Assembly: GCA_003666385.1 (NCBI GenBank)
Contig: QPIN01000045.1
Location: forward strand, 1 to 43,120
Length of the DNA: 43,120 bases
Direction: 5' to 3'
DNA from: Methylococcales symbiont of Hymedesmia sp. n. MRB-2018
Lineage (GTDB): Bacteria; Pseudomonadota; Gammaproteobacteria; Methylococcales; Methylomonadaceae
The position numbers and the translations under genes were made by a program. The notes beneath the pieces were generated by a model. It was not told the DNA's origin. It saw only the letters and a program-made list of their open reading frames with translations, and ran no database searches. This document shows, in pieces, positions 9,365 through 20,686 of this stretch; the stretch's first letter is position 1; the number at the start of each line of letters is the position of its first letter.

Positions 9365-10090
9365 TTAGGAGGAGGCAAACTCTCCCTGAACTTCTGGCGG
9401 TTTTGCAATAAAATATTTGTTAAAGCAAGGCATAAAACTCATTGTTAAAGGTATTGAATAAAAACAATACATCGCAGCCGCTTCTCCCGTTGTTACACCA
9501 AAAAACCACTGCGGTACAAATAAGGTGAAAATTGAACCTGCTAGATGATAGCTCGCAATTCTCCAATTATGTTTCCAGACAAAACCACTAAGTGCTAATC
9601 CAAAAAATGAGCCCCAGTTCACTACTAAACCAAATGCACTTGGAATATTGTAACCTACATGATATTTACCCATAAAAATACAGGCTACAAAATCTCCTAT
9701 GAAATTAGCTGTCATATCAAATAAATGCCATTGTGAGGGAAGAAAGTTAAAAACCAGAAAGCTACCGCTTAAACAGATAGCTAACAGAGTTGCTTTCTTT
9801 AATGCGGTTTTATCTGACGAATAAGTCGCTAATGCTGGCATAATGGCTAACGCTTGAAGACTAATATGATAGGTTGATATTTCACTTAGAAACAGATTCG
9901 TCCCATAGCCGCATTGATCCGCAACTGGATAAGCAAAATATTGAATAAACTCCATTAAAGAGAAGTGGAGAATAGCGTAAGCACGTGCAACACGAACCCA
10001 CATAGGCTCACTTTTATCTAAAAAAGTCACACTGGAAGCCATTAGCCCAACTAAACCTAGTCCAAGCGACATATTTGCACTAAAACACAT
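9365..10090 (-). CDS. Multi-pass membrane protein with MCFS N-terminus, unknown function
   Basis: A 241-residue protein with about seven hydrophobic segments. It begins MCFSANMSLGLG, the start shared by poorly characterised membrane families annotated as DUF5765/DUF6629-like; the assignment is from memory of that N-terminus, not a search. Further marks are MEFIQYF within the second or third helix and the aromatic run VPQWFFGVTTGEAAAMYC. It has short basic or acidic loops and no enzymatic motif. The ATG has no clear Shine-Dalgarno sequence. It sits alone between the lipoprotein gene and glmM, on the same strand as both. Confidence 0.65.
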   Translation of the reverse strand: MCFSANMSLGLGLVGLMASSVTFLDKSEPMWVRVARAYAILHFSLMEFIQYFAYPVADQCGYGTNLFLSEISTYHISLQALAIMPALATYSSDKTALKKATLLAICLSGSFLVFNFLPSQWHLFDMTANFIGDFVACIFMGKYHVGYNIPSAFGLVVNWGSFFGLALSGFVWKHNWRIASYHLAGSIFTLFVPQWFFGVTTGEAAAMYCFYSIPLTMSFMPCFNKYFIAKPPEVQGEFASS

Positions 10091-10152
10091 ATTTAATAGA
10101 ACCCATAAAAGGTGGGGAAAATAACATATAACCCTAAAAATAACAAGAAACC

Positions 10153-10175
10153 AAATCTACTTTTAAAGTAGGTTT
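10153..10175 (-). terminator. Possible terminator after glmM
   Basis: On the minus strand AAACCTACTTT pairs with AAAGTAGATTT, followed by a T-rich run. It begins 12 bases after the glmM stop codon. The stem is weak. Confidence 0.4.
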
Positions 10176-10186
10176 ATCTGAAACAA

Positions 10187-11521
10187 TTAAATCGCTTTCT
10201 TCACTTCATCGACAAGAAAATTAGCATACCGAACCACATCTGCTTCATTTTCACCTTCGACCATCACACGAATCAAAGGCTCTGTACCTGACGCTCTAAG
10301 TAATACTCTGCCCTTATCTGCCAACTGCTTTTCAACAGTGGCAACGGCTTTATTGATACTCTCAATTTTATCCAAATTAACTTTTTTGTTAATTCTAACA
10401 TTCAATAATAACTGTGGATATTTATCCATACCTGACTTCAATTCATGTAAGCTTTTTCCGCTTTTTTGTATTTCTTCTAATACCTGTAGAGCTGCGACTA
10501 TGCCATCTCCCGTTGTGGTCTTATCTAAACATATGATATGGCCAGATCCCTCGCCACCGAGAATTGCCTGATTATTGAGTAGCATTTCCATCACGTATCT
10601 ATCACCTACATTAGAACGAAGCAATTTAATACCTATTTTTTTTAAGGCGTGCTCCATTCCAAGATTTGACATTGAGGTACCAACAACATGCCCTTTTAAT
10701 TTCCCTGTTTTCTGTTTTGATTTTGCAATGATATAAAGTAATTCATCACCACCAACAATTTCCCCCTTATGGTCGACCATTATCAATCGATCACCATCAC
10801 CATCCAATGCGATGCCTAAATCAGCACGGAACTCAATAACCTTCTCAGCCAGTAATTCGGGTTTAGTCGCGCCACATTCTTCGTTAATGTTTAGACCATT
10901 GGGTTCAGCACCTATTGTTACAACCTCTGCACCCACTTCACTAAAAACATGAGGTGCTATGTGATAAGTCGCTCCATGTGCACAATCAACGACTATTCTA
11001 AGGCTTTTAAAATCTATACTTGTAGCGACTGTTGATTTACAAAACTCTATATAACGTCCAGCTGCATCCGTCTGATGCTTGGCTTTACCGAGTTTAGAAG
11101 ACTCTACTGTAGTCATTGGAGAATCTATGTATTTTTCAATTTTATGTTCAAGTGCGCTAGATAATTTACACCCATCTACCGAAAAAAACTTGATACCATT
11201 ATCATAATAAGAATTATGTGAAGCACTAATAACAATTCCAGCTTTTGCTCTTAATGTCCGAGTTAAATAAGCTATTCCAGGGGTTGGCATAGGCCCTAAT
11301 AACCGAGTATCTACACCTGCTGCAGACAAACCTGCCTCAAGTGCAGACTCAAACATATAGCCAGAGATTCGGGTATCTTTACCAATTAATACAAAACCAT
11401 GCCCTTCTTCAGCAAATACACGACCTGTTGCCCAACCCAGTTTAAGCATAAAATCTGGAGTGATTGGGGCTATACCAACTTCACCTCTTATTCCATCGGT
11501 ACCAAAATACTTTTTTTTCAT
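10187..11521 (-). CDS. glmM: Phosphoglucosamine mutase
   Basis: A 444-residue enzyme that converts glucosamine-6-phosphate to glucosamine-1-phosphate on the way to UDP-GlcNAc for peptidoglycan and LPS. It begins [11 protein letters not shown]. The phosphoserine loop [15 protein letters not shown] has the catalytic Ser101, the metal loop is [13 protein letters not shown], the sugar loop GGEGSGHI is present, and the phosphate-binding tail reads [18 protein letters not shown]. Gene order is ftsH then glmM, but folP, which normally lies between them, is absent and a terminator (11556-11584) stands in its place, so glmM probably has its own promoter in the 87-base gap. Confidence 0.97.
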   Translation of the reverse strand: MKKKYFGTDGIRGEVGIAPITPDFMLKLGWATGRVFAEEGHGFVLIGKDTRISGYMFESALEAGLSAAGVDTRLLGPMPTPGIAYLTRTLRAKAGIVISASHNSYYDNGIKFFSVDGCKLSSALEHKIEKYIDSPMTTVESSKLGKAKHQTDAAGRYIEFCKSTVATSIDFKSLRIVVDCAHGATYHIAPHVFSEVGAEVVTIGAEPNGLNINEECGATKPELLAEKVIEFRADLGIALDGDGDRLIMVDHKGEIVGGDELLYIIAKSKQKTGKLKGHVVGTSMSNLGMEHALKKIGIKLLRSNVGDRYVMEMLLNNQAILGGEGSGHIICLDKTTTGDGIVAALQVLEEIQKSGKSLHELKSGMDKYPQLLLNVRINKKVNLDKIESINKAVATVEKQLADKGRVLLRASGTEPLIRVMVEGENEADVVRYANFLVDEVKKAI

Positions 11522-11555
11522 TGAACATTTCCAGCTATCAGGTTTTCTACTTTAC

Positions 11556-11584
11556 AAAAAAAAGGAGAGGCTTTAACCCTCTCC
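11556..11584 (-). terminator. Terminator after ftsH
   Basis: On the minus strand GGAGAGGG pairs with CCTCTCC, followed by eight T residues. It starts 24 bases beyond the ftsH stop codon. Confidence 0.85.
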
Positions 11585-11608
11585 TCTCTTTTTCGATCCT
11601 ATCACTTA

Positions 11609-13546
11609 TTAATTATGCTCTGTAGCACCATCTACAGATGAGCCATCACTTTTAGCCTTTTTGTTCTCATCTTTACCATCAGCCTTAACATCGCCATCTG
11701 AAGGGGGTGGTGTATCATTCCAGCCTTTGGGTTCTCTGACAGGTTTTCTGTCTAACAAATCTTCAAGTTGATATTTATCAATAGTTTCATACTTTATTAA
11801 AGCTTCAGCCATTGTATGCAGGATATCTTTATTGTCCTCAAGAATCTGCTCTGCCCGCTTATAATTCATGTCAATGATTTTTCTGACTTCTTCATTGATT
11901 GTACAGGCAGTGCCTTCTGCAATAGATTTATTTTGTGTAACAGAATGACCTAAGAATACTTCGCCATCTTCTTCACCATAAGACAAAGGACCCAATACAC
12001 GCGACAAACCCCATTTAGTCACCATATTTCTAGCTAATTCAGTCGCACGTTCTATATCATTTTGTGCGCCTGTTGAGACTTGTTCCCAACCAAAAATTTG
12101 TTCTTCAGCAATACGACCCCCGTATAAACTGGAAATCATACTATCCAGTTTACATTTGCTAGCACTGTATTGATCTTTTTCTGGTAAAAACATGGTCACA
12201 CCTAAAGCACGACCTCTAGGCATGATGCTGACTTTATAAACAGGATCATGCTCTGGTACAATTTTCCCAACAATCGCATGTCCTGCCTCATGATAAGCCG
12301 TCATTCTTTTTTCTTTTTCATCCATGACCATGGATTTACGTTCAACACCCATGATTAACTTGTCTTTTGCCTTTTCCAGATCAGCCATATCAACTAATCG
12401 TTTATTTTGGCGTGCCGCAAACAAAGCTGCTTCATTGATTAAGTTGGCTAAATCTGCTCCTGAAAAACCAGGTGTACCTTGGGCAATATATTTAACTTTA
12501 ACATCTTCATCTGCTGGAACCTTCTTCATATGTACTTGAAGAATCTGCTCTCTACCTTTGATATCAGGTAATCCCACTTCAACTTGTCGATCAAAACGAC
12601 CTGGACGTAACAAAGCTTTATCTAAAACATCAGCACGATTAGTGGCAGCAATAACAATAATACCTTCATGGCCTTCAAAGCCATCCATTTCAACTAAAAG
12701 CTGGTTTAATGTTTGTTCTCTTTCATCATTTCCACCACCTAAACCTGCACCACGAGAACGACCTACTGCATCAATCTCATCAATAAACAAAATACAGGGC
12801 GCATGTTTTTTGGCTTGTTCAAACATATCTCGTACGCGAGACGCACCCACACCAACAAACATTTCGACAAAATCTGAACCAGAAATAGTAAAAAAAGGTA
12901 CTTTGGCTTCACCAGCAATAGCTCTGGCTAATAATGTTTTACCTGTCCCTGGAGGACCGATCATTAATGCGCCACGAGGCACATTACCCCCTAATTTTTG
13001 ATATTTGCCAGGGTCTTTAAGGAAATCAACCATTTCCTCAACTTCTTGCTTCGCTTCATCACAACCAGCAACATCAGCAAAAGTTATTTTATTCTGCTCT
13101 TGATCCAGCATGCGGGCTTTACTTTTACCAAATCCCATGGGCCCACCTCGACCGCCACCACCACCTTGCATCTGGCGCATAAAAAACACCCAAACAGCAA
13201 TCAATAATAAGATAGGGCCAAATGATACTAAAAGCGTCATTAACATTGATGGTTCTTCAGGGGGTTTAGCTTTGATTTCAACAGCATTCGCCAATAAGTC
13301 ATCGACTAAGTGCAGATCATCAGGGGCATAGGTTTTAAATTTCTCTCCCGTTTGCATTTTCCCAGCAATAGAATGCTCGTCAATCACAACTTGTTGAACT
13401 TGACCTGCTTTTACTGAGTCAAGAAATTGAGAATAAGAGATCGAATCATCGCTACGTGTTGAGCGAGTTCCAAAGTTATTAAAAACCGACATTAAAACTA
13501 CGGCAATAACAACCCATAAAATTACATTTTTAAACATATCGTTCAA
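11609..13546 (-). CDS. ftsH: ATP-dependent zinc metalloprotease FtsH
   Basis: A 645-residue inner-membrane AAA+ protease that degrades LpxC, sigma-32 type substrates and damaged membrane proteins. It has an N-terminal helix ([15 protein letters not shown]), a periplasmic domain, and a second helix at about 103-123. The cytoplasmic part has Walker A GPPGTGKT at 197-204, Walker B ILFIDE at 252-257, the second region of homology around RPGRFDR, and the zinc site HEAGH at 419-423. The first codon here is TTG with an AGGGG-like site upstream; an ATG three codons in (13537) is the alternative. The tail (residues 610-645) is Asp/Lys-rich and disordered. Confidence 0.97.
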   Translation of the reverse strand: MNDMFKNVILWVVIAVVLMSVFNNFGTRSTRSDDSISYSQFLDSVKAGQVQQVVIDEHSIAGKMQTGEKFKTYAPDDLHLVDDLLANAVEIKAKPPEEPSMLMTLLVSFGPILLLIAVWVFFMRQMQGGGGGRGGPMGFGKSKARMLDQEQNKITFADVAGCDEAKQEVEEMVDFLKDPGKYQKLGGNVPRGALMIGPPGTGKTLLARAIAGEAKVPFFTISGSDFVEMFVGVGASRVRDMFEQAKKHAPCILFIDEIDAVGRSRGAGLGGGNDEREQTLNQLLVEMDGFEGHEGIIVIAATNRADVLDKALLRPGRFDRQVEVGLPDIKGREQILQVHMKKVPADEDVKVKYIAQGTPGFSGADLANLINEAALFAARQNKRLVDMADLEKAKDKLIMGVERKSMVMDEKEKRMTAYHEAGHAIVGKIVPEHDPVYKVSIMPRGRALGVTMFLPEKDQYSASKCKLDSMISSLYGGRIAEEQIFGWEQVSTGAQNDIERATELARNMVTKWGLSRVLGPLSYGEEDGEVFLGHSVTQNKSIAEGTACTINEEVRKIIDMNYKRAEQILEDNKDILHTMAEALIKYETIDKYQLEDLLDRKPVREPKGWNDTPPPSDGDVKADGKDENKKAKSDGSSVDGATEHN

Positions 13547-13695
13547 GTTACGCGCCCCTGACCGGAACGGCCCTCATGTTTGAAAGTCCAAGTAATTATA
13601 TCAAAAACCACTTTAAGCAACGCTAGCCACAATAAAATAGGGTCCGTTTCAATAATCACACACAATTATTACTATGAATATATAGCTAAATTTAT

Positions 13696-14313
13696 TTATT
13701 TAAACCCTTTAGCTAAAATATATACTTCGTTACTTCTTGCCCTAGATGATTTTGGTTTTCTGATTATTACGCTAGAAAAAGAAGATGCCACTTGTTTCTT
13801 ATATTCATCAAAACCAGCTCCTTGGAACATTTTAATCAGAAAAGTTCCTCCTTTAGTAAGCACTGTTTGTGCCGTATCCAGTGCTAATTCAGCTAAATAA
13901 ATCGAGCGAGGTTGATCCATCACTTTATTTCCACTCATATTAGGCGCCATATCTGACATAAGCAAGTCAATTGGCACACCGTTGAGAACCTTATATAAAG
14001 CCTGCAATACATCTTCTTCCCTAAAATCACCTTGTATAAAGTCTACGCCATGAATAGGATCTATGGGTAATAAGTCCAAAGCAAGCACTTTATTTTTTTT
14101 CCCTACAATTTTACTCGCATATTCTGACCAGCTGCCAGGTGCAGCACCTAAGTCAATCACACTCATCCCTGGTTTAATAATTTGATCCTTTTCTTGAATT
14201 TCCATCAATTTAAAAATGGAACGAGAGCGATAACCAAAGACCTGGGCTTTTTTTACATACTCATCATCAAAATGCTCTTGCATCCATTGATTACTGTTTT
14301 TGCTACGCGCCAT
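13696..14313 (-). CDS. rlmE: 23S rRNA (uridine(2552)-2'-O)-methyltransferase RlmE
   Basis: A 205-residue FtsJ/RrmJ methyltransferase that modifies U2552 in the 23S A-loop. It has the SAM-binding motif VIDLGAAPGSWSEYA, the second acidic motif LALDLLPID, the catalytic MSDMAPNMSG and the catalytic lysine region FLIKMFQGAGFDEY, completing the K-D-K-E set with SNEVYILAKGF at the end. It is upstream of ftsH on the same strand, the standard rlmE-ftsH order, with a 149-base gap that holds nothing recognisable, and divergent from yhbY. Confidence 0.96.
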   Translation of the reverse strand: MARSKNSNQWMQEHFDDEYVKKAQVFGYRSRSIFKLMEIQEKDQIIKPGMSVIDLGAAPGSWSEYASKIVGKKNKVLALDLLPIDPIHGVDFIQGDFREEDVLQALYKVLNGVPIDLLMSDMAPNMSGNKVMDQPRSIYLAELALDTAQTVLTKGGTFLIKMFQGAGFDEYKKQVASSFSSVIIRKPKSSRARSNEVYILAKGFK

Positions 14314-14359
14314 ACTATTTGTAGTGTAAAATTAATTATTTTCGTTAATAGGAAATAGA

Positions 14360-14659
14360 GTGAATCCTGCCCAATTAAAACAATTTAAGACCCAAGCCCA
14401 TTTATTAAAACCTGTCCTGATAGTGGGGCAATCAGGTCTTACAAAATCTGTACTACAAGAACTTGAAATAACTTTGGATACTCACGAACTTATAAAAATA
14501 AAAATTCGTGCTGAGCGGGATGAAAGAGTTCTGGTACGAGATCAAATTATTACAGAATCAAAAGCTGAGCTGGTTCAATCCATTGGTCAAATAATCGTGA
14601 TCTATCGCAAAAAACCAAAACAAAAAAAGGAAAAAAGCACTGCACCAAGAAGAAGATAA
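14360..14659 (+). CDS. yhbY: YhbY family CRM-domain RNA-binding protein
   Basis: A 99-residue single CRM-domain protein that associates with pre-50S ribosomes. It has the CRM pattern LKPVLIVGQSGLTKSVLQEL (the GxxG loop), then LIKIKIRAERDER, and ends in a basic tail KKPKQKKEKS. The start codon is GTG, with AGGAAA just upstream. It is divergent from rlmE with 46 bases between the starts, so both promoters overlap. The 158 bases between it and the convergent greA hold nothing recognisable. Confidence 0.94.
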   Translation: MNPAQLKQFKTQAHLLKPVLIVGQSGLTKSVLQELEITLDTHELIKIKIRAERDERVLVRDQIITESKAELVQSIGQIIVIYRKKPKQKKEKSTAPRRR

Positions 14660-14817
14660 AAAACCACTACATTAATGTAAACTAAACCCTTATCGTTTAC
14701 TTTTCTTTTTATCTCTGCTCCCCCACACATCTGGCAACAAAACATAACTTACTATGTGCCTGTGTGCCACACCATAAAGCTATGCCATTCCTTTGATCCT
14801 GAGACTTTAAACTGCTC

Positions 14818-15294
14818 TTATATATACTCTATAGAAAGAATTTCATATTCCAATTCCCCACCAGGCGCTTTAACAGTGACAACATCTTCCACTTCTTTCC
14901 CTATCAAAGCTCTGGCAATAGGTGAGCTTACAGAAATTCTACCTTCTTTAATATCCGCTTCATCCACGCCGACAATTTGATATGTCACTACCTTCTTAGT
15001 ATTAATATCTTCAATTTCTACCGTTGCTCCAAAAACAACCCGTCCCTGAGCGTCCACTGTTGTGACATCAATAATCTGAGCATTAGATAACTTGGCTTCA
15101 ATATCAGCAATACGCCCTTCAGAAAAACTTTGCTGTTCTTTAGCAGCATGATATTCGGCATTTTCCTTCAAATCACCATGCGCTCTAGCCTCTGCAATGG
15201 CCGCAATAATTCGAGGTCTGACTACATTTTTTAATTCGTCCAGTTCCTGCTTTAATTTATCCACACCTGTCACCGTAAGAGGCACTTTATCCAT
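14818..15294 (-). CDS. greA: Transcription elongation factor GreA
   Basis: A 158-residue RNA polymerase secondary-channel factor that stimulates cleavage of backtracked transcripts. The N-terminal coiled coil carries the catalytic tip residues Asp41 and Glu44 in [15 protein letters not shown]. The C-terminal FKBP-like domain ends in [18 protein letters not shown]. It lies downstream of carB but a terminator separates them. Confidence 0.97.
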   Translation of the reverse strand: MDKVPLTVTGVDKLKQELDELKNVVRPRIIAAIAEARAHGDLKENAEYHAAKEQQSFSEGRIADIEAKLSNAQIIDVTTVDAQGRVVFGATVEIEDINTKKVVTYQIVGVDEADIKEGRISVSSPIARALIGKEVEDVVTVKAPGGELEYEILSIEYI

Positions 15295-15328
15295 TGCTTA
15301 ACTCCAATTATTTTTCAAAATTAATAAA

Positions 15329-15356
15329 AAACAAAGGCTGATATAAAGCCAGCCTT
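15329..15356 (-). terminator. Terminator after carB
   Basis: On the minus strand AAGGCTG pairs with CAGCCTT, followed by TGTTTTTTA. It lies between the carB stop codon and the greA start. Confidence 0.75.
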
Positions 15357-15394
15357 ATCGAATTTGATTCAGAGGAATCCTGTCTACTTAACTA

Positions 15395-18300
15395 TTATTT
15401 TAAACTAGCATGTAAATCTTGCAGACAATTAACTATTCCAGCATCCAATTCACCTAATGCATAGCAAGCGGCTTTAGCACCTGCCATTGTGGTGTAGTAG
15501 GTCACATGATGCTGCAAAGCTTCTCTTCGCATGGTAAATGAGTCATTAATCGACTTCACACCCTCCGTTGTATTCACAATCAACTGGATTTGATCATTTT
15601 TAATCATGTCAACGGTATTAGGTCGTCCTTCGTTTACCTTATAAACCACTTCACACTCAATACTCGCTTCTTTGAGTGCCTTTGCAGTCCCTTTTGTTGC
15701 CACAATTTCATAGTGTTTTTCTATTAACATTTTAGCAATTTCAGGCACTTTGGCTTTGTCAACTTCGCGGACACTAATTAATACCTTGCCAGAATGACTT
15801 AAATCAATACCTGCAGCTCGTTGTGATTTGGCAAATGCCTCGCCAAAGGTTTTCCCTACCCCCATGACCTCACCTGTTGATTTCATTTCAGGGCCTAATA
15901 ATGGATCTACACCAGGGAACTTTACAAAAGGAAAAACAGCTTCTTTTACCGAATAATAACTGGGAATAACTTCTTTGGTATATCCTTGCTCTTTCAAAGA
16001 AATCCCAGCCATACATAATGCCGCTATTTTAGCTAATGGATACCCTGTCGCTTTAGATACAAAAGGGACTGTTCTTGACGCTCGTGGGTTTACTTCCAAC
16101 ACATAAATTGTTTCACCCTGAATAGCAAATTGCGTATTCATCAGACCCCTAACGCCTAATGCTTTTGCCATTTCAGCAACCTGCATTCTAAGCTGATCTT
16201 GTAAATGCTCAGATAAATCGTAAGGAGGAATAGAACATGCTGAATCACCAGAATGCACACCCGCTTGTTCAATATGCTCCATTAATCCGCCAATTAATAC
16301 AGTTTCTCCATCATAAATAGCATCCACATCCATCTCAACAGCATCATCAAGAAAACGATCTAGTAAAACAGGGGAATCATTAGAAACCGCCACCGCTTCT
16401 TTCATATATCGCCGTAAGCCTTCTTCATTGATCACAATTTCCATGGCACGCCCTCCCAAAACATAGGACGGTCGCACCACTAATGGATAACCCAGTTCTT
16501 TCGCTTGTCTTACCGCCTGTTCAACTGATCTTGCTGTTGCATTTGGAGGTTGTTTCAGATTTAAACGCTCTAACAGTTTTTGAAAGCGCTCTCTGTCTTC
16601 GGCTAAATCAATTGAGTCTGGAGAGGTACCAATGATTGGTGCACCAGCCGCTTCCAAAGCCTTGGCTAATTTTAATGGTGTTTGCCCACCATATTGCACA
16701 ATCACACCTTTAGGTTGTTCCAGATGAATAATTTCAAGCACATCTTCCAACGTCAACGATTCAAAATACAAGCGGTCTGAAGTGTCAAAATCGGTAGAAA
16801 CTGTTTCAGGATTGCAATTAATCATAATGGTTTCAAAACCATTATCTCTTAAAGCCAGTGCCGCATGCACACAGCAATAATCAAATTCAATCCCTTGTCC
16901 AATTCTATTGGGTCCGCCACCTAAAATAATAATCTTATCTCTGTCTGACACATTGGCTTCACATTCTTCTTCATAGGTAGAATACAAATAGGCCGTGTCT
17001 GAAGAAAATTCTGCAGCACAAGAATCTATGCGTTTATAAACGGGACGAATATTTTGCTTGTGCCTAATATTTCTGACTTCTGATTCTTTAGTTTCTAACA
17101 ATTTAGCTAAACGCTGGTCAGAGAAACCTTTACGTTTTAAGCGAAATAATTCGCCCTCGTCTAAAGTGGCTAAGGTTTTAGTGGATAAAGATTGTTCAGT
17201 TTCAATCAAATCTGCAATTTGCGCTAAAAACCAAGGGTCAATTCGACTCGCCTCATGAATTTCATCAAAACTTAAACCACTGCGAAAAGCATCTGCTACA
17301 TACCATAGTCGTTCAGGACCTGGGTGGCGCATTTCCCGTTGAATTTTATCCTGAATATTATTTTCAGTTAAATCAACAACTTCATCCAGACCACAAAAAC
17401 CAACTTCCAACCCTCTCAATGCCTTTTGTAGAGATTCTTGAAAGGTTCTGCCAATAGCCATCACTTCACCCACTGATTTCATCTGTGTGGTTAAACGATC
17501 ATCAGCCTGTGGGAATTTTTCAAAAGTGAAACGAGGTACTTTGGTAACCACGTAGTCTATCGTTGGCTCAAATGAAGCGGGTGTAGCACCATCGGTAATT
17601 TCATTTTTCAACTCATCCAATGTATAACCCAGCGCTAATTTTGCGGCAACTTTAGCAATGGGAAAACCTGTCGCTTTTGAAGCCAGAGCCGATGATCGAG
17701 AAACTCGTGGGTTCATTTCTATCACAACCATTCGTCCATCATCTGGGTTGATCGCAACTTGCACGTTTGAACCACCGGTATCCACACCAATTTCACGCAA
17801 AACGGCCAATGAAACATTTCGTAAAATTTGGTATTCTTTATCCGATAAAGTTTGAGCAGGAGCTACAGTAATTGAATCTCCAGTATGCACTCCCATAGGA
17901 TCAAAGTTTTCTATCGAACAAATAATGATGCAATTATCATTGCTATCTCGCACCACTTCCATTTCATACTCTTTCCAACCTAAAACGGATTCTTCAATTA
18001 ATAATTCATCGGTTGGAGACAAATATAAACCACGCTCACAAATCTCAATAAATTCTTCTTTATTATATGCAATACCGCCACCGCTACCACCCATGGTAAA
18101 TGAAGGACGAATCACTGTTGGGTATCCCACCTCTGCCTGTGCAACAAAAGCTTCTTCCATGCTATGTGCAGTTTTGGAACGTGCCACCTCAAAGCCCAAC
18201 CGCCCCATGGCTTGATTGAATAATTCCCTATCTTCTGCCATATTGATAGCTTCTTTAGTGGCTCCAATCATTTCCACATTGTACTTTTCCAAGACACCAT

Positions 18301-18613
18301 GTGCATCAAGGTCTAAGGCACAATTTAATGCGGTTTGACCACCCATTGTCGGCAAAACAGCATCTGGGCGTTCCTTTTCTATGATTTTTTCAACCGTTTG
18401 CCAATCTATTGGCTCAATATAAATAGCATCCGCCATATCTGGGTCGGTCATAATCGTGGCTGGATTTGAGTTCACCAGAATAACTCGAAAACCTTCTTCT
18501 CTGAGTGCTTTACAGGCTTGTGTTCCTGAGTAGTCAAACTCACAAGCCTGACCTATAACGATAGGCCCTGCACCTAATAATAAAATCGATTTTATATCGG
18601 TTCTTTTTGGCAT
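15395..18613 (-). CDS. carB: Carbamoyl-phosphate synthase large subunit
   Basis: A 1072-residue ammonia-channelling synthetase for pyrimidines and arginine. It contains two homologous ATP-grasp halves, beginning with the matching motifs [17 protein letters not shown] and [16 protein letters not shown], each later with an ATP-grasp core ([15 protein letters not shown] and [16 protein letters not shown]). The C-terminal 130 residues are the allosteric MGS-like domain ([20 protein letters not shown]). Length is normal. It follows carA on the same strand, separated by 201 bases that include an inverted-repeat element. Confidence 0.98.
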   Translation of the reverse strand: MPKRTDIKSILLLGAGPIVIGQACEFDYSGTQACKALREEGFRVILVNSNPATIMTDPDMADAIYIEPIDWQTVEKIIEKERPDAVLPTMGGQTALNCALDLDAHGVLEKYNVEMIGATKEAINMAEDRELFNQAMGRLGFEVARSKTAHSMEEAFVAQAEVGYPTVIRPSFTMGGSGGGIAYNKEEFIEICERGLYLSPTDELLIEESVLGWKEYEMEVVRDSNDNCIIICSIENFDPMGVHTGDSITVAPAQTLSDKEYQILRNVSLAVLREIGVDTGGSNVQVAINPDDGRMVVIEMNPRVSRSSALASKATGFPIAKVAAKLALGYTLDELKNEITDGATPASFEPTIDYVVTKVPRFTFEKFPQADDRLTTQMKSVGEVMAIGRTFQESLQKALRGLEVGFCGLDEVVDLTENNIQDKIQREMRHPGPERLWYVADAFRSGLSFDEIHEASRIDPWFLAQIADLIETEQSLSTKTLATLDEGELFRLKRKGFSDQRLAKLLETKESEVRNIRHKQNIRPVYKRIDSCAAEFSSDTAYLYSTYEEECEANVSDRDKIIILGGGPNRIGQGIEFDYCCVHAALALRDNGFETIMINCNPETVSTDFDTSDRLYFESLTLEDVLEIIHLEQPKGVIVQYGGQTPLKLAKALEAAGAPIIGTSPDSIDLAEDRERFQKLLERLNLKQPPNATARSVEQAVRQAKELGYPLVVRPSYVLGGRAMEIVINEEGLRRYMKEAVAVSNDSPVLLDRFLDDAVEMDVDAIYDGETVLIGGLMEHIEQAGVHSGDSACSIPPYDLSEHLQDQLRMQVAEMAKALGVRGLMNTQFAIQGETIYVLEVNPRASRTVPFVSKATGYPLAKIAALCMAGISLKEQGYTKEVIPSYYSVKEAVFPFVKFPGVDPLLGPEMKSTGEVMGVGKTFGEAFAKSQRAAGIDLSHSGKVLISVREVDKAKVPEIAKMLIEKHYEIVATKGTAKALKEASIECEVVYKVNEGRPNTVDMIKNDQIQLIVNTTEGVKSINDSFTMRREALQHHVTYYTTMAGAKAACYALGELDAGIVNCLQDLHASLK

Positions 18614-18640
18614 TGTTGTTAGCTTACTCTGAAATTATTG

Positions 18641-18817
18641 TTATACCATTTTCAAGAATAAATGGTGTGATCCTGTAATTATAATGCTTACACTCTATTT
18701 GGCATAAACCCATAAAAAACCTAAGCTTACTTATTGATAAGCTTTATATTTTTTATGAATGCAGAATGTGCAAAAATGGGTGCTAGATTATATTATTTAT
18801 TTTTGAAAATGGTATTA
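18641..18817. repeat. Inverted-repeat element between carB and carA
   Basis: TATACCATTTTCAAGAATAA at 18642-18661 is repeated in inverse form at 18795-18816 (core CCATTTTCAARAATAAAT), enclosing an AT-rich 130 bases without an open frame. Single copies of the same end lie at 20157-20174 and 42033-42050. The right end includes the carA stop codon. This looks like a third small mobile repeat, with no clear target duplication. Confidence 0.55.
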
Positions 18818-19945
18818 TGCTGAATGGGTATCCATCATCTCGATGAATTGATCAAATAAAGACTCCACATCGTGTGCTCCAGGACTAGCTTCTGGATGTC
18901 CCTGAAAACCCATGGCTGGACAGTCTGTTCGTTCTATCCCCTGCAAGCTACCATCAAACAAAGAATGATAAGTAGCTTTAATATTGCTTGGTAAAGTCGT
19001 TTCATCAACAGCAAAACCATGATTTTGGCTACTGATCATGACTTTTCCTGTAATTTTTTGCTGCACGGGATGGTTTGCACCATGATGACCAAATTTCATT
19101 TTTTTTGTTTTAGCACCACTGGCTAAAGCCAGTAACTGATACCCTAAACAGATTCCAAAAGTAGGAATTTTATTGTCTAAAATAGTTTGTATGGCTGAAA
19201 TGGCATAATCGCAAGGCTCTGGATCGCCAGGGCCATTAGAAAGAAAAACCCCATCAGGATTCATTGCTAATACAACTTTTGCAGATGTTGTCGCAGGAAC
19301 CACGGTGACTCTACAGCCTCTGTTAGCTAACAAACGAAGAATATTGCGCTTTACACCAAAATCATAAGCTACAATATGCTTATTTAAGTACACTGCTTGC
19401 ACATATCCCATACTCAAAGACCAAATGTTTTCAGTCCATTGGTAGGATTTAGCGGTAGTCACTTGTTTAGCCAGATCCATACCTTTTAAACCTGAAAAAC
19501 TGCTAATTTCAGTTTTAGCCAATTCTAAATTTATGCTATCACCTGCAACAATAACACCACGCAGGGCACCTTTGTCACGCAATAGACGTGTTAACTTCCT
19601 AGTATCAATATCTGCAATTGCAACCACTTTATTATCTATTAAATACTGTGGCAAAGATTTTTCACTTCGCCAGCTACTTAACTGCACAGGCAAATCACGA
19701 ATCACCAAACCACTGGCAAAAACATTGCTGGACTCATTATCTTCACTGGTTGTACCCACATTACCAATATGTGGATAAGTCAACGTTACTATTTGACATG
19801 CATAGGAAGGATCACTCAAAATTTCCTGATATCCCGTCAGTGAAGTATTAAAAACCACTTCGCCCACCGAACATCCTTTAATACCTACGGACACACCATT
19901 AAATGTGGTTCCATCTTCCAATAAAAGCAAAGCAGGTGTACTCAA
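18815..19945 (-). CDS. carA: Carbamoyl-phosphate synthase small (glutaminase) subunit
   Basis: A 376-residue subunit that hydrolyses glutamine and passes ammonia to CarB. The C-terminal class I glutamine amidotransferase domain has the nucleophile Cys266 in FGICLGYQ and His350/Glu352 in QGHPEASPG. The N-terminal domain has [18 protein letters not shown]. The start codon is TTG, with AAGGTAAC nine bases upstream; no better start is seen. dapB, the common upstream neighbour, is absent. Instead a terminator and tRNA-Pro lie upstream. Confidence 0.97.
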   Translation of the reverse strand: MSTPALLLLEDGTTFNGVSVGIKGCSVGEVVFNTSLTGYQEILSDPSYACQIVTLTYPHIGNVGTTSEDNESSNVFASGLVIRDLPVQLSSWRSEKSLPQYLIDNKVVAIADIDTRKLTRLLRDKGALRGVIVAGDSINLELAKTEISSFSGLKGMDLAKQVTTAKSYQWTENIWSLSMGYVQAVYLNKHIVAYDFGVKRNILRLLANRGCRVTVVPATTSAKVVLAMNPDGVFLSNGPGDPEPCDYAISAIQTILDNKIPTFGICLGYQLLALASGAKTKKMKFGHHGANHPVQQKITGKVMISSQNHGFAVDETTLPSNIKATYHSLFDGSLQGIERTDCPAMGFQGHPEASPGAHDVESLFDQFIEMMDTHSA

Positions 19946-19964
19946 AATTTGTTACCTTGAATGT

Positions 19965-19998
19965 AAAAAACGGGATGATCCTGACGACCCATCCCGTT
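19965..19998 (-). terminator. Terminator upstream of carA
   Basis: On the minus strand AACGGGATG pairs with CATCCCGTT, followed by a T run (19965-19970). It would end the tRNA-Pro transcript before carA, leaving carA a promoter very close to its start or dependent on read-through. Confidence 0.75.
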
Positions 19999-20107
19999 AT
20001 AGAAAAATAAGTGTAATTTTACGGAATAATGAAAAATAATTCACTATTAATTTAAGCCATCAAAAAGTTAATTTTAACAGGTATCGCTACTATGAGACCT
20101 GTATTCA

Positions 20108-20149
20108 CTGATCGGGATGGCGAGGCTTGAAACTCTGCCCCCACCACTG
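20108..20149 (-). pseudogene. Decayed tRNA-Pro 3'-end fragment
   Basis: The plus strand reads ACTGATCGGGATGGCGAGG, matching ACTGGTCGGGACGGCGGGA at the 3' end of tRNA-Pro (20183 onward); about 20 of the first 27 positions agree. It covers acceptor 3' strand, CCA and part of the T arm only. It is separated from the tRNA by a copy of the CCATTTTCAAGAATAAAT repeat. Confidence 0.45.
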
Positions 20150-20156
20150 CTTTATC

Positions 20157-20174
20157 CCATTTTCAAGAATAAAT
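20157..20174 (+). repeat. Single end of the CCATTTTCAAGAATAAAT repeat
   Basis: Exact 18-base match to the core at 18645-18662. It lies between the tRNA-Pro gene and the tRNA fragment. Confidence 0.6.
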
Positions 20175-20183
20175 GATATTAAC

Positions 20184-20260
20184 TGGTCGGGACGGCGGGA
20201 TTCGAACCCACGACCTCTACACCCCCAGTATAGTGCGCTACCAAGCTGCGCTACGCCCCG
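20184..20260 (-). tRNA. tRNA-Pro (GGG)
   Basis: Acceptor CGGGGCG pairs with CGTCCCG, the anticodon stem CTATA/TGTAG closes the loop CTGGGGG with anticodon GGG, the T arm is GTGGG-TTCGAAT-CCCGC, and CCA is encoded. Length 77. Confidence 0.97.
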
Positions 20261-20332
20261 ATTTTTTTATTAACTAAAGAACGATTTATGAATATAAATC
20301 ATTAAAAACAGAAATAAGTACCTAGGTACTTA

Positions 20333-20686
20333 TTATCTTAATAATTCTAATACTTCTTCTAATTCACCAATCATTTGATGAACTAATTGCTTTGTTTTGG
20401 TTGAGTCATCTTTAGCACCATCACTTGCTAAATGAACTCTTGCACCACCAATAGTATAGCCTTGTTCATACAGTAAAGAACGAATTTGACGGATCATCAA
20501 TACGTCATGACGTTGATAATAGCGTCTATTGCCACGTCTTTTTACAGGACTTAAATCTGTAAACTCTTGTTCCCAATAGCGCAAAACATGCGGTTTAACG
20601 CCACACAACTCACTCACTTCACCAATAGTGAAATACCTTTTCGCAGGGATTGTCGGTAGTTCGTTATTATTACTGGGTTCCAGCAT
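20333..20686 (-). CDS. MerR family transcriptional regulator (IhfA-linked type)
   Basis: A 117-residue protein with an N-terminal MerR winged helix-turn-helix: [20 protein letters not shown], then [20 protein letters not shown], and a dimerisation helix with [12 protein letters not shown]. It has no metal-binding cysteine cluster in the C-terminal part, so it is not a metal sensor of the MerR/CueR sort. A gene of this type follows ihfA in many gammaproteobacteria. It overlaps the 3' end of ihfA by 17 bases, indicating one message. Its target is unknown. Confidence 0.92.
   Translation of the reverse strand: MLEPSNNNELPTIPAKRYFTIGEVSELCGVKPHVLRYWEQEFTDLSPVKRRGNRRYYQRHDVLMIRQIRSLLYEQGYTIGGARVHLASDGAKDDSTKTKQLVHQMIGELEEVLELLR

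Noticed and set aside
12324..13331. Several plus-strand frames antisense to ftsH
   Set aside because: They are shadows of the ftsH coding pattern; every one lies wholly inside the conserved AAA or protease domains.
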